A stretch of 64,000 bases of DNA from Nymphaea colorata (lineage: Eukaryota > Streptophyta > Magnoliopsida > Nymphaeales > Nymphaeaceae): NCBI RefSeq assembly GCF_008831285.2, contig NC_045146.1, forward strand, positions 20,041,289-20,105,288, written 5' to 3'. A program made the position numbers and the translations under genes. This document shows positions 1 through 11,817 of this stretch, in pieces. The notes under the pieces are model-generated. The model saw only the letters and a program-made list of their open reading frames with translations. It did no database searches and was not told the DNA's origin. The first letter of the stretch is position 1. The number at the start of each line of letters is the position of its first letter.

Positions 1-212
1 TTAATAGTAAAAAAGATAAACTATTACTATAACATCAAAATTTAGTAGTACAAAGATCAATTTTTTTTTTTACAAAAATGACTTCAACTAAAGCATTATT
101 TATATTCAATTAGTGTTTCCAAACATATTAAAATGTTCGTATTTGGCTTAAAGTGTTGTTTAACATAAACTTACAGGTTTGGTTCTTATCCCTTGGTTTG
201 ATACCTACCATC

Positions 213-1038
213 GTTTGATAGCCCCAGATCTTAGCTCTTGAGGCTGACTTCAGATCCCAGCAAGGGTGTTGAGAACTGAGGTTTTACGAAACGTCGTTCG
301 TTAAAAAACGTCGTTTGATATTTTTCACAGGTTTTCTGTTTCTCTCTACCATAGCGGTAGGGGATGGTTTTCATTTCTTTGTCCTCTTCTCTACCACCGA
401 AGAACAAGGTGAGGTGATGGAAGATCATCTCACGATGAGTCTTTCTCACACACACTCTCTCTCTTTGTATCAAGCCGTCATCCGGTGGTGGAGGGTTTGT
501 CTATTTTGTTCAGCCCTCCGCTGATGATAGACGGTTTTTTTTTTTTTTTTTTTCTTTTTCTCTCTTCTCTACCACCCAATAACAAGGCCATGGTAGATTC
601 TCATGGTGAGTTTCCCTTTCACTCACTCTCCATCTCTCTCACTCTGTGTATCAAGCCCTCAGCCAACGGTGGAGGGTTTTGGTTTTTTTATAACCCTCAG
701 CCGATGGTGATTGGTGAAAGGTTTTGTTTTTGTTTTTTTTTTTTTTATAACCCTCAGGCCTCAGCTGGTGCCTGGTGGTGGAGGGTTATCGGTGTTTGTG
801 TGTAACCCTAAGCCGATGGTGAAGGGTTTTCTCCCTTCCAAGTTTGTTTCTCTCTCCGTGCCCTCGACTGCCATGGCGGTCGGGCCTCTGTTCTTCTTTC
901 TCTCTTTTCTCTGCGCAGGGGAGGTGAGGTGATCGTGCTTCTCATGAGAATATGTGATCTCAAAACCACAGATCTCAAATCTGAAGTTTACTGATTTCAA
1001 GATAAAATTCAGCTTCAGATCTTTGGAGGCTATCAAAC
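213..1038. mobile_element. Putative non-autonomous TIR element
   Basis: The left end reads GTTTGATAGCC followed by CCAGATC. The right end, reverse-complemented, begins with the same 11 bases and soon also reaches AGATC. These look like short terminal inverted repeats enclosing about 0.8 kb with no transposase-like frame. A related terminus (TTTGATAGCCTC followed by GAGATC) recurs at about 38928-38955, which supports a repeat family. I could not identify a target-site duplication, so the superfamily and exact ends are open. The interior is CT- and T-rich. Confidence 0.4.
388..735. repeat. Degenerate ~178-bp tandem duplication
   Basis: Two adjacent blocks repeat the same order of landmarks: CTCTACCACC, then AACAAGG, a CT-rich run with CACTCTCTC, 'GTATCAAGCC', a GGTGGAGGGTTT motif, then a T-run. 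The ACCACC landmark lies at 393 and again at 571, a period of about 178. Short echoes of 'CCTCAGCCGATGGTG...GGGTTT' continue to about 830. The frames across this stretch are low-complexity and do not look coding. Confidence 0.55.
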
Positions 1039-1552
1039 ACACCCGTATATATATAGATATAAACTGCATAAATATGATATTGAAACATAAGGAGAACGGA
1101 TAACCAGACCCATTATTTTTTGTCAAAAGCTATTTTACATACAATATAAGCATCTTCATTATTTATAAAGAGTATAGCCGTTTGAATAGAAAATGATGAT
1201 TTTTTCTTTATCATGTTGTGGCCGCTTTCCATTTTTGTATCATAAGAACACCATTGAAAAGGAAAAAGTGGGGCAAGAGGAGTAGCCCCCGAAAAATGAA
1301 AAATATAGAGGGAAAGGGTGCATCGATCTTAACACGTATACTATGTAAGGCGAGAAAGGAAATCAAGGCAACACAAACATGGTGATATGCAAGATCAGAT
1401 GTAATTTTACACAAACACAAGGAGACGTGCGCACACACCAGCTAAGAGTTGAGAATGAAATTAAAAGGAAGCGGGGCCAAATAGATGGATAGAGGATGAT
1501 AGGAGAGCTACGCTGCAGGAGACGCGTCTAATTTATTTGTTGGAGTTATGGA

Positions 1553-3219
1553 TCAGAAGGAGGATTGGTGGTGTTGAAGGAAGTTGTGGGCTGAAGGGGA
1601 AGGGGGAGGGGAAAGAGCAAGGCTCACTACATGGTGGGCGCCTTGGGAGGGAGAGAGGTCGCCGGTGCCCAGCGTCATGTCCGTCTTCACGTACCCAGGG
1701 TGCACGCTGTTGACGCACGCCTTGCCCTCCAATCGTCGCGCCAACACCCTGGTGTAGGCATTCAACGCCACCTTGGAGAGCGCGTAAGAGGGGAACTTGT
1801 GCGGCCACCTGCTCAGCTTCCTCTCCCGCTTCACATCCTCCAGGAACGCCTCCAACACACGCTCGATCTTCTCCTCCGACAACGTCTCCACATCTCCCAA
1901 CTCCTTCCTCACCTCCTCGTCCCTTAGAAACTGCACATGACATCATATATGAGAATGTGGGGGGGAGGGGAAGTCAGGGTCTATACATTAGCAGAGAGAG
2001 ACTCACGGAGAGCAGTCCCAGGAGGGACGAGATGTTCACAATTCTGGGCTGGTAGGAAGAAGGTCGAAGCAGCGGCACCAATGCTTCCGTCACCCTCTTC
2101 GTCCCGTAGTAGTTGGTCCCGATGCACTCTTTTGCTGATTCGTATTTCTCCGAGATTCCATCCATCCACCTAATGTCCCCCTTCATCCCCATCGCCATCA
2201 TCGTAAATAATTAACTTTAGAAACAAAACAAAAAACTGACAAGGAGAGAGAACAGAGAACGCGCACTATGATGGTTGCACTGTCCACGTTGTTCTTTTGC
2301 ACGAACTCCCAATCGACCTCTGACTTGGCAACTCCGGCATTATTTACCTATGTTAGTTCCATCATACATGCTTTAAAATTTGGCAGGCGTATGAAACTAT
2401 GCATTGGAAAGCAAACTAATCGATTGGCATTCTGAGAAGCATGTGTGTACATAACATATCCAAAGTAAGCAATAAATTAATTAGGCTACGCTAAAACAAG
2501 AAGGCTCTCTTTAATTATAACCTCTGGAGGCCTAACGTACGCTAGCGGGGGAGCTTCCCACCATAGCTGAAGTAACCTTGCTTCATAACAAGAAGGCTCC
2601 ATTTAATTCTTTTTTTTGCAACCCTTTTCATGTCCTTTCTTTTATTATAGGGTCAGTCTGCACATGTTTGCATTAACGCCCTGTCATGTGCGTGGGTTGC
2701 AAAATTAAGGAGCTCGTGAACAAGCTAGCAAACTCCACTTTATGCTGAGGACCAACCAACAGGAAGCCCCAACTCATCATGCACCTACCATCCAACTTTG
2801 CTACTACATTTCTTCTATAAGTAATAATGGATATACATGGATCTCTTTGTATACTTCAGTCGTCGACTGTACATGACAAATTTCATCTAAACGAAGAAAA
2901 TAAATATGAATGCATCGCAAGCAAAGGACATTATTACCAGAATATCCACAAATCCCGCCTTCGTCTTCAACCACTGGACGAACTCTAACACGCTTTGTGG
3001 CTGATCAATATCAAGGGTGTGGAAGACGACGTTTCTCCTCCCCTCTTGCAGGAACGTTCCAGCAGCGCTTGACAACTCTTCCTGCGGCTTACGAGCAGTC
3101 ATGATCACGGTGATACCCTTATCTGCGAGCTGCCTGGTGATCTCCAGTCCAATCCCCCGGTTTGCCCCTGTCACCACTGCCACAGTCTCCTCACTCCACC
3201 ACCGCTGACTCTCCGTTGC
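1553..3219 (-). CDS. Short-chain dehydrogenase/reductase (SDR110C/neomenthol dehydrogenase-like), start exon missing
   Basis: NAD(P)-dependent carbonyl reductase of the classical SDR fold, close to plant SDR2b and (+)-neomenthol dehydrogenase proteins. Exons: 3219-2938, 2347-2261, 2180-2007 and 1930-1553. They join in frame to 306 codons. Exon 1 holds RWWSEETVAVVTGANRGIG, the glycine-rich cofactor loop. Exon 2 starts with VNNAG. Exon 3 has NISSLLG with the catalytic Ser, and exon 4 has SYALSKVALN with the Tyr-x3-Lys pair and HPGYVKTDM. The first listed exon begins after a clean acceptor (GATTTTCAG) and has no upstream ATG, so a short initiating exon lies beyond 3219 and was not found. The donor after exon 2 (CGC/GTTCTC) is weak and the exon 2/3 junction is my inference from frame. 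The last ~20 residues diverge from the usual GPSGxFF tail but keep length. The substrate is unknown. Confidence 0.85.
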
Positions 3220-6200
3220 CTGAAAATCGAAACAGTGCAACCGTGTAACGGTTTGAAGCTTGTGTCAAAGAAACATGGGTGGTGTCACCTCCATCGATGT
3301 GCCGCCATGAAATTAGACGCAAGCAGGATGACGGTCTATCTCAACCGCATGTAGATCAAGATGTGCTGGTGAACATTATGGAGTTCTACCAGGAAGCTAA
3401 ATGCCTCTCCAGTCTCCTCGCAAGGCAAAGCTTCTTAGAAAACACCCCAGGACCAGAAATTTCTGGTTCGCATATACTTGGTATATACATATGAAGAAAC
3501 GTAAGCAACGGAGAGAACCCAATGCGCCTTCCCAAACTAATGTAGTTAGAGGCCCGAGTCGTCCAGACTGTGGACATGCAAAAGATATGCTCCTCCGACC
3601 GGGAGAAGTAAGCTCGCGCATAAGATTTAACGATTGGGAAAATTGGATAAACCGACCTGAGATTTAAGTACTCAACTATTCGACGCGCACAAAACATACT
3701 AAAGCTGTTTGAGGCTCAAGGAAAAGTTACCGGCATTCACTCACCATTCTTTTCTTTACAGACTGTCGCCGAGGAAAGCTGCTGAGAAGGCCGGCGGGCA
3801 ACTCAAAGGGAGAGAGAGAGAGAGGAGGGGGTGTTGCAGAAAGGGCTTCGGAATAGGGGTCGGGGCATTTATCTTCCTTCAGGTGAGTGGTGGGTCGGGG
3901 AGGCCACCATCAATGGGGACAGAATCACCGCTCGATCGGAATCCGCATTGAATGTGTTTTCTCTGTGCAACGTGGAAGATTCAAGATTTGCCCAACAAAG
4001 AGGAAAGGACAAAGAGCTGCGAATTCATCAGGAGTGCAGCACGTTCTTGTCGGTGGCCAAGGCAAAGACAATGAGGAACTGAGCTAGCAGGGAGTACTGT
4101 TTTCCGTGACCTCTTCGATGCCGTAAACCTCCCTCTCTTTCGGGGCAATCACGCACTTAATTTTAAATTATCTAGTGTGACTGAGAGCCCCAAAATTCTT
4201 TTCCTGAGTCAAAGACATGAAAAATTTTATGGGTAGAAGGAGACGGCTGATGCCGAAGAGCAGATGGTCCACCATTGCTCATGCAGTCCCCTTTCTGATC
4301 AAATTTGTGTAGATCGTGTGGTTAGGACAGGAGAAGGCGGGGTCCAATTTCAGTCCATGCTTGGTCCATGAATTTTTTTGCGTCTCGTGGTGAAGGGGAC
4401 GAGACGACCCTCGAGAGCGCAGCTGCATTTCACTCTTCTAATTCATTAAAATTTTCACCCACATGTCCTCCTTAAATTTGTTCGCATGGGGCCGAAAGAT
4501 TTGTTGGGCGTCGTTGCCTGCAATAAATTAAGGTGTCCAGCCACCACTAATAGTTCCCGTGACGCCGAGCCCCTCTCTTCCTTTGCGTGAACCATTTGCG
4601 GCTTGGGCACAAATGTTGTCATCGAACGCCTGAAAGTGAGATGACTCCCATCTCCCCGTCTGCGAAAATATAGAAAATTGGTTGAAGGTGGCCCTCCGTC
4701 ATTAATTGCTGGCTCCTTCCATACTCCTATCGCTCTTTCAACCGTGAAGAAGCTACAGAGGCTAGCTTCCATTTTCGTCCGGTTGGCAGGACATTATGCG
4801 AGGTAGGTTAACTCTTTTCTTCTTGGTTTGTTTGTTCGTTTGTTTTTTTTTAGCAGTATTTGCACTCAAAAGACAAAAACTATTACCAGGAGATCGCACC
4901 GCAGCTTTTCGTTGGAAACTATTGCCGGGAGATGGTAATTTGAGATGGCAATTCGTATTTCTTCCCTAATATGATCAGTTGGTCGATCATGACCGACTAA
5001 CTGGGATGTCATCTTCAACTGTCAGCGCCTTATGCGAATAAGTTTCATTCCAGTGAAGAGAGGTGCTGCGAGTTGGGCTCCCCGCCTGCCTTTTATTGAG
5101 AAACAACAAATAATATTATGTACAAGAAAAAAGAAAAAGAAAACACTATACATAGTAAGGAAGGGGATGCCTTGCGTCAGACGCAGGAGCAAAACCAATG
5201 GCAGAACACAGCCATTCCATTCTCGCAGCAAAAGGAATCCCGAAAAACACGAGGGCAGGACAAAAGCCTTCCACTAACCAAATAATTCACGTCTGTAATC
5301 TGCATGCGTCCCTATAGGATTTAATCATAAGCGTGTAGGAATCCCCATATTGGCTACTTTTGTGGTTTGATCATCACTTTTCGGGGTAAGCTGCTGCTTA
5401 CGGTTGGGCCTGCCTTCCATCAACCCTCACAGTCCAACCCCTTATTACTTGAATATCAAACTCTTCGAGTCCACACCACCTGCCTCAGCTTTTCAATCTC
5501 AGAATCACCCCACAAAGTGAGAAAACAACCATGGTTCGGTTTCATTCATCTCCCTCCGGATGAGGCGCAATAATCATAAACAGGCCGGTTAGGTCCGAGG
5601 CTTAGACCTCACGCTGCCGCTGGACTTGGTGCGACCAACGTAGCTCACTCGCCCTTGGCCGGCGACTTGGGGCGGAGCTTTCTGACGTTAGTACGCAGCT
5701 TGGAAAGAAAAGAAAGGGTGAGTGGGCGCGGAGTCCTGTCCCGCACTCGTTCATATGATATAAGTAGCAAGTAAGCATCCATAAGGGTGTTGTCAGCTTT
5801 CAAAAGGGCATCACTTTCCAAGAACATAACTGCGAGGGAAGGACGACCCTGACAAAGAGGAAAACCGTCCCATTTCAGATTTTTTTAGGGCGTGAACTTG
5901 AAAAAAGGAGAAAATTTTGGCAAATATTTTACAAATTTAAAAATCTAAAAATTGGAGAAAATTTGAATGGAAGAGAAACTAATAAGACAACATAAAAATA
6001 AGCAACAAGCAAAAGTTACAAAATGAAAAAAAGCAGTTTGACATTAAAAAACAAAACAATTGATGTGCAATTAAAGCACGGGTTTGTTAGAGGTTGATGT
6101 GCACTAATTGACATTCAGAAGCATCAGAGGGCGCATCTTCTGATAGAACGTACTTGACTAGATTTTTGGATCAGCAAGGAATGTTTAAGCTAAAGAACAA

Positions 6201-6676
6201 TTTTTTTTGTGACAAGGTTAACAAATCCTACTTTAATACGAGAATAAGATCAATGATTAGAGGCTAACATAGTTAACAGTAGTACAAGAGACAACGTGAT
6301 TTACAATCACTGTAATAACCAGCATGACAAATTAAATTAGTCCCTCACAACAAACAATCCATCCTGAATTGGTAGACGAACCGAAGCTGGCTTAACCTGT
6401 TATAGCTATGCTTGATTTCCCGGGGAAGGATGTAAGCTCAATTTTAAAGGTTTATCATATAGACGGAATAACTTCAAAAGTGTTAGAATGTCCTGTGGGA
6501 GTCGTCTGATTTCTCCAGCAAAGGTTGTCTTCGGTAATTCCAATCAGACGAAGGATGATTCGAATTCCCCATGCCATAGAACTGAAAAAAGAAAAACACA
6601 ACGTATAAGTCAAAATTTATGAGTTATGAGTCAACAAATCTAAACCATTTAGCTTTGTGTGGCATGTGTGTGTATT

Positions 6677-6721
6677 TCTATATATATATATATATAGAAA
6701 GAGAGAGAGAGAGAGAGAGAG
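6677..6721. repeat. Compound (TA)n(GA)n microsatellite
   Basis: A run of TA dinucleotides passes through GAAA into a run of GA dinucleotides. A similar CT/TA compound repeat lies 400 bp further on. Confidence 0.85.
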
Positions 6722-7080
6722 GTAAAAACCAAAAATAGGCCCTTTAATTTTTTGCTAAAAATTATTTTTAATAAAATATAAACATCCTAATATATTTACA
6801 TAAACTATTTTGATATAAGACATGCTTTGCACCAAGTTGTTTTTTTTTATATAAAAAATGTTGCTTTTTCTATTATCAAAATGTTGATGCTATGTGAGCC
6901 ATCCTTTTTTGCTTATTATTAAAACTCAAAAAATGATAAACTTAACATATATATATTGCATCAACCTATCCTTCACATGTATTAGCAATCTTAGATTTCA
7001 GGAAGAAAAAACACTTTAAATATCACGTTTGAAAGGTTTGGATTTTGTCTCTGACCTATTGGTCTAGTTTCTACCAATCA

Positions 7081-7112
<32 letters not shown>

Positions 7113-7166
7113 GTATAGAGAGATATATATATATATAGAGATATATATATATATATATATATATAT
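7081..7166. repeat. Compound (CT)n(TA)n microsatellite
   Basis: A CT run changes into TA repeats interrupted by two AGAGAG blocks, then about 24 bp of pure TA alternation. It is likely polymorphic. Confidence 0.85.
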
Positions 7167-8109
7167 TGCAGTTGTTACCTTTTTAAATTAATATACTAAT
7201 TTTTTACACAAATGTGATTTGCATGCTTTAAAGCGTACTTGTCGACAGAAAAATCAATTTGAATTAGGATACGTAAGAAACAAAATAATCATACTGTCAT
7301 ATATAAACTTATCTACACGTTCGTTAGTGACACATCATGTAAAGGAATATTTTCTCATAGAATCATGATCCACAAAGGCTACATTTTTGTAATATAGGTT
7401 CTAGAAAACAGAGTGATAACTATTGAAAATAAAGAGTGGTTGAATCCGGTTATGTCTTTCATATACATACATGAGTGTGTGTGCGTGTGATCTGAATGCA
7501 GGAAATAGCCCCAGTAACCTCATCTTGCCTACAGATGATGAATCTGCTTGGGCTCCGAACCTGAATATTCTGGCCCACATTCAGATCTGCATGCAATATT
7601 GCCGCCACAATCAAGCTCGGTTCTGGATCAGTAAGTCCACTCAATATCTCCGAGCAATTTATTTGCTCCATATATGTCTGATAATCACGTCTCTAATTCC
7701 CATCAAAATATTTGCCCCCGTCTTTGTAAAAGACCAGTTACCATCAAAATTTTATAGGAGTTTCTTTCATCTTTATCTTTTTCATCGTTGGATCTTGCAC
7801 ATCTGATGGCGCGCCATTTCTGTATCCTAATTTTATTACTAGTCAGACATGCTTGAAAGGTGAGCAATTTTCCCATTGCTTGCGGCTATTTAAATGAAAA
7901 CATAAAATTCAGTTGCATGGCAGTCAGAGCATGAAAAAATGAGCAGAGAATAAAGGAGCAAAAGGAATTCGCGTGTATTACCGAATACTGTACAAGCGAT
8001 GGGATACGTACAACCAAAGAGATGGATACGACTGCAACGTTGATATCTATAATAAACCAAATACAACAAAAACTTTATCAAACAGAAAAGGTAAATGAAG
8101 GAATATTTG

Positions 8110-9290
8110 CTGCATCACATCTCTGGTGCAATGTTGTGAAGATCTCTAAGGTTCTACAGTCTCCCTCAAGTTCAAACTCCTGGATCGATCAGGCCTAACT
8201 TGTTTCTCGGGTGTAAGAAGGAATCGTTTCCACATGCCTTTGTTGAAAATATTAGCACCTCGACCCTTTGTGTCCACACACCTACTACACCTTTCCTTGT
8301 TTGGATCTTCTAGCCAACAACATGGCAATCTCTGTCTGTTTGGATCTCTCACAGAAAACAGGATTTGCAGGTATGTGGATGGCCGAATGATTGTCACAAT
8401 ACAGCTCCATGGTTTGACTATGAATAATGGCAAGAGCATTAAGAAAGTACCTTTTCTAATGCGTGTCACAAAGGCGATTAATTTATATTCAGCTTCTGCT
8501 GTAACTTAGATACGGTCCTTCTTAGCTTTCCACGATATTGGGTTGTCGCCGATAAAAATGCAAAAACCAAAAATTGACCTTCTTTTTATTGGTTACTATG
8601 CCCAGTCTGAATCACAAAAGCCTTTTACAATTATTTTATGGTAGTATGACTCTATTTGCTTCGCATAGCTTTGATATAGCCATGAACAGTCTGAAGTGTG
8701 GCCAGCATGTGGGCGATTGTCCACATGCATCTTTCTTGTTTTTTATATTGATATTTTTGGCCACTTAAAAAAAAAAAAAGACTAGTACCCTTTAAAAAAT
8801 TTTAGCCAAAAAGTTCCAGCTCCTCCCATGCATGTGTATCATGAAAGAAGTTGGACCGTGTAATTGTTAAATATACTAGCCTTGTGACTAATTATATCCA
8901 GATTATATGTTAGAATGTCCACCATGTATTTCTGTTTGGGGATAGAAAAATTCTCCTTTCGGATCAAGTCTCTCAAGTCCTTCAAGCGAAACTTTCCATT
9001 GATGATGCCTTTCAATTTGTCGATGGCGCCTCGATTATATCCAGCAATGATAATGTCATCTATGTACACATTAATGATGAATATATGGAACCGTATTTGT
9101 CGATCTCTCATAGTCTTCCACAGACTTAAATATGCTGCCACAAACTGATTGAATCCTAGTTGGTTCAATTTTTCAGCGAGTTTGTGAACCAGTTGCGAAA
9201 AGATTGTTTGAGACCATATCAAGATTTACTTTTAAGTCGAACGGAAGAAAGACATTATTGACATCAACTTGAAAGAGGTGCGACCTTTGA
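8110..9290 (-). pseudogene. Decayed Ty1/copia pol fragment (RT and RNase H)
   Basis: On the minus strand, 9290-9220 encodes a relic of the copia RT motif FQVDVNNVFLPFDLK. The segment 9222-8870 has LGFNQ..., VYIDDIIIAG (the YxDD catalytic motif as YIDD) and KFRLKDL. Further on, 8560-8180 carries RNase H landmarks: NPISWKAKKDR, TAEAEYKLIA and MELYCDNHSA, spread over shifted frames with internal stops. The order matches copia RT then RNase H. Gag, protease, integrase and LTRs are not visible, so this is an old truncated copy. The adjacent GC-richer block at 9290-9510 was not identified. Confidence 0.8.
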
Positions 9291-10889
9291 ATAGTTGCAT
9301 GCAAGGGAGATCAAATGGTGGTGATATTAGATTGCAGGAAAAGAAGAAGGGTAGAGTCGAGAGGGTCATGCGTGGAGGCAGAGGTGGATCGATGGCCGAC
9401 TGCAAGCTTGTGGACGTTGATGGACTAGCTAGGAGTGATTGCCAGTGTGAAGGCGGATGGATACAAGAGAAGAGGCCACGCCCATCTTACCATCTAAAGT
9501 CCTAAAAGGTCATGGCCCTGGAAGAGCTCGAATTGCAGGATGTATTTGCAGGAAGGGTGTGCCAAAGCAGAAAGGAGCTTAAATTGCAGGATGTATTTGA
9601 ACCATATTTTCCATTTTGCCAAGTCAAAAGATCCACAATACTTTTTACCTCCCAGCGCTGTTTTCATTGGAGTTCAATATTAATCCTTTTGCATGAGAAT
9701 TACAGAAGCAATTGTTTCACGCAAGATTTTGGAATTTGGATAGTTTATGATTGAAATTGTCCAAATGACAACTTGAGATGGAATTCTGCATTACGACTTT
9801 CGTGGTGGTAATGAAGCCATTTGTTTTATTTGTGTGTTGACCGACATTGGTGGCCAGCATAAATGGCAAACCAAAGCATCAAACTAATTCTTTTTGCTCT
9901 GTGCGAATAATAGTAAACTCCTTGCAAAATCAGATAGAAAAAGATTCCAAATCACATCATCGAAGCAATCAAACAATGGATACATAGTTAGACACATGGT
10001 TGGATTTTAATTAATTTGTGAGAAACTCAAGGAGATCCCGAATCTTTCACGAAAAGGTGTTCAGAGATGATGGCAGGCGAATGCGTTCGATCGCAGGGAT
10101 CACGTTGGCCTACGGCATTCATGGGTGTCTCCTTGCAACCCGGACGCACTAGCTCTGCCCGACCATTCTTTTTATTTTAACGTAGCGTCCGGGATGAGCA
10201 ATTATTAAGGGCCTCCTCGCGAAAGAAAGTGTAAGACCAGTTTTGGCTTTAGCTCGCACCGAAGACTACCCTTTTCTCCTCACAGGACAAAAAAGTAACC
10301 GCGCCCCCAGTAGACAGTAAAGCAAAAACAACGAAAAGAGTAGAGAAAAGAAACCCCTGCAGAAGGAAAAAAACAACCATTTTGCAAACTCGAAGCCACC
10401 AAAAAGAATACAAAAAGTTGAGAAACCGAGGAGTAAAACGTAGGGAGTGACATCAACGGGCGGATACGACAAGCCCATTTCTCGGTTGTACCATCCTTCC
10501 ATTTACTTTCTCGTCTTTTCATCTCCTCGCCCCAGTGATTAACCTATTGAGCTCTGTGAGTGAAGAAGAAGAGCCCCCACCGTCGCCCACGCCAACCCCT
10601 TTTCCACCATCAAACCATACATACATACATTATACATTACATAGCCTTGACGCCCCCGCACACTTTACAGTTAAGTCAGTCGCATAAAAATATAAAAGCT
10701 CCAATCCAAGTTAAAGGTCGGGGGAGGGCCAAATTAAAGGGCCGGGTTGGGTTGTATACTTCTTCTTTCACCTAGCGTACTAGCACTACCAGCTATAAAA
10801 CATGCCACGGTTTTAGGTGAAAACTGGGACCGACAAAGGCTGCCAAAATCACGTGCCCCGCTCTTCTCTCTGGTATCCAATAACAAGGA
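9291..10889. other. Intergenic, no recognised gene
   Basis: Nothing family-like is visible. A short imperfect repeat sharing AATTGCAGGATGTATTTG occurs twice (about 9531 and 9583). A hydrophobic 78-codon minus-strand ORF at 10266-10502 is compositionally biased and was not accepted as a gene. Confidence 0.45.
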
Positions 10890-11086
10890 TATGTCCAACC
10901 AGGCAGCTGACCTGACCATGGGACCCCCCCCCCCGGTTCTTTGACAAGGAGGGGAAGGAAAAGAACGGAGAACCGGCGTTCCAGCAGCTACCAAGCATAT
11001 CGGAGGACTGCGTCCGGCAGCTGGACGGTGATGCGCCGCCCCGGTCGCCGCTTAGCTTCTACGTCTACGTCTGCGTCGACATCTAG
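10890..11086 (+). pseudogene. Possible small ORF broken by a poly-C frameshift
   Basis: An ATG at 10890 opens a frame (MSNQAADLTMGPPP) that reaches an 11-C homopolymer (10924-10934) and then stops. Beyond the C-run a different frame stays open to a TAG at 11086 and looks protein-like: mixed residues, GC-rich third positions, and segments such as FQQLPSISEDCV and PLSFYVYV. One fewer C would join the two into about 65 codons. I do not recognise a family. It could be a small plant protein with a homopolymer sequencing error, a pseudogene, or chance. It lies about 0.7 kb downstream of the convergent GRF stop. Confidence 0.25.
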
Positions 11087-11817
11087 AGAGGCGGTTGACT
11101 CTCCAAGTCAAACCAGCTGAGGAGCGGCATCCCGCAGGCAGGGACGCGGTTCACATGCATGCCCTTGGGGTGTTGGACGTTCTAGAATCTTGAAAAGGAA
11201 CCAATGCATATAAGATCCATTGAAATTAACCAAGTAATGCCGAATCTCGGACCAGCTTTGCTTTGATGACCGACGAGACAGTTGACCGGTCAGTCTTGGG
11301 CTAGCCCGCTTCAAGTAAGTGCAAAACTTCCTCACATGTATCATACACGAAACTCGCCTAACACATCACTTTTCCGTTTGAATTTGAATCTTAACTACAG
11401 CACAGCCCACCATGATGTCCATGACAGATCCGATGGTGGGCGGGTTTTAAGTGCGCATCAATGTCGGAGACGCATCTCCTTGGAGGGGTTGAGGAAACTA
11501 AATATATAGCTGGAAAAAATTAACAACACTCCAAGTTGTCCCAGTCTTTGCTGAGTCGCAAACAAGTGGACGGTCAGAAGAGCGGGACACATATCAAAGA
11601 CATGATAGAACAACATAGAAAGCAAGAGAAAGGTGGGGTTCATACTCATACATGATGCTTAGCTCAATTAGTAAGGGCATGCATGCATATCATGGCGTAT
11701 TAATAGGCCCCAGTGGAGGCACCATACCATAGTTCCCCCATCCATCATGTACCTTAACACGGTATGAAAGCATGCAAGACCTAATGAAACGCGCCCACCT
11801 CTCAGTTAAGCATTCCA

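Larger units (their letters stand above)
3220..8109. other. Intergenic, no recognised gene
   Basis: I see no protein family in any frame over this stretch. The upstream promoter and first exon of the minus-strand SDR gene should lie in its beginning. The sequence is AT-rich with scattered low-complexity runs. Compound microsatellites occur at about 6677-6721 (TA then GA) and 7081-7166 (CT then TA). Confidence 0.5.

Noticed and set aside
10266..10502. 78-residue hydrophobic minus-strand ORF
   Set aside because: Phe/Leu-rich because the complementary strand is A-rich; no conserved motif or gene context.
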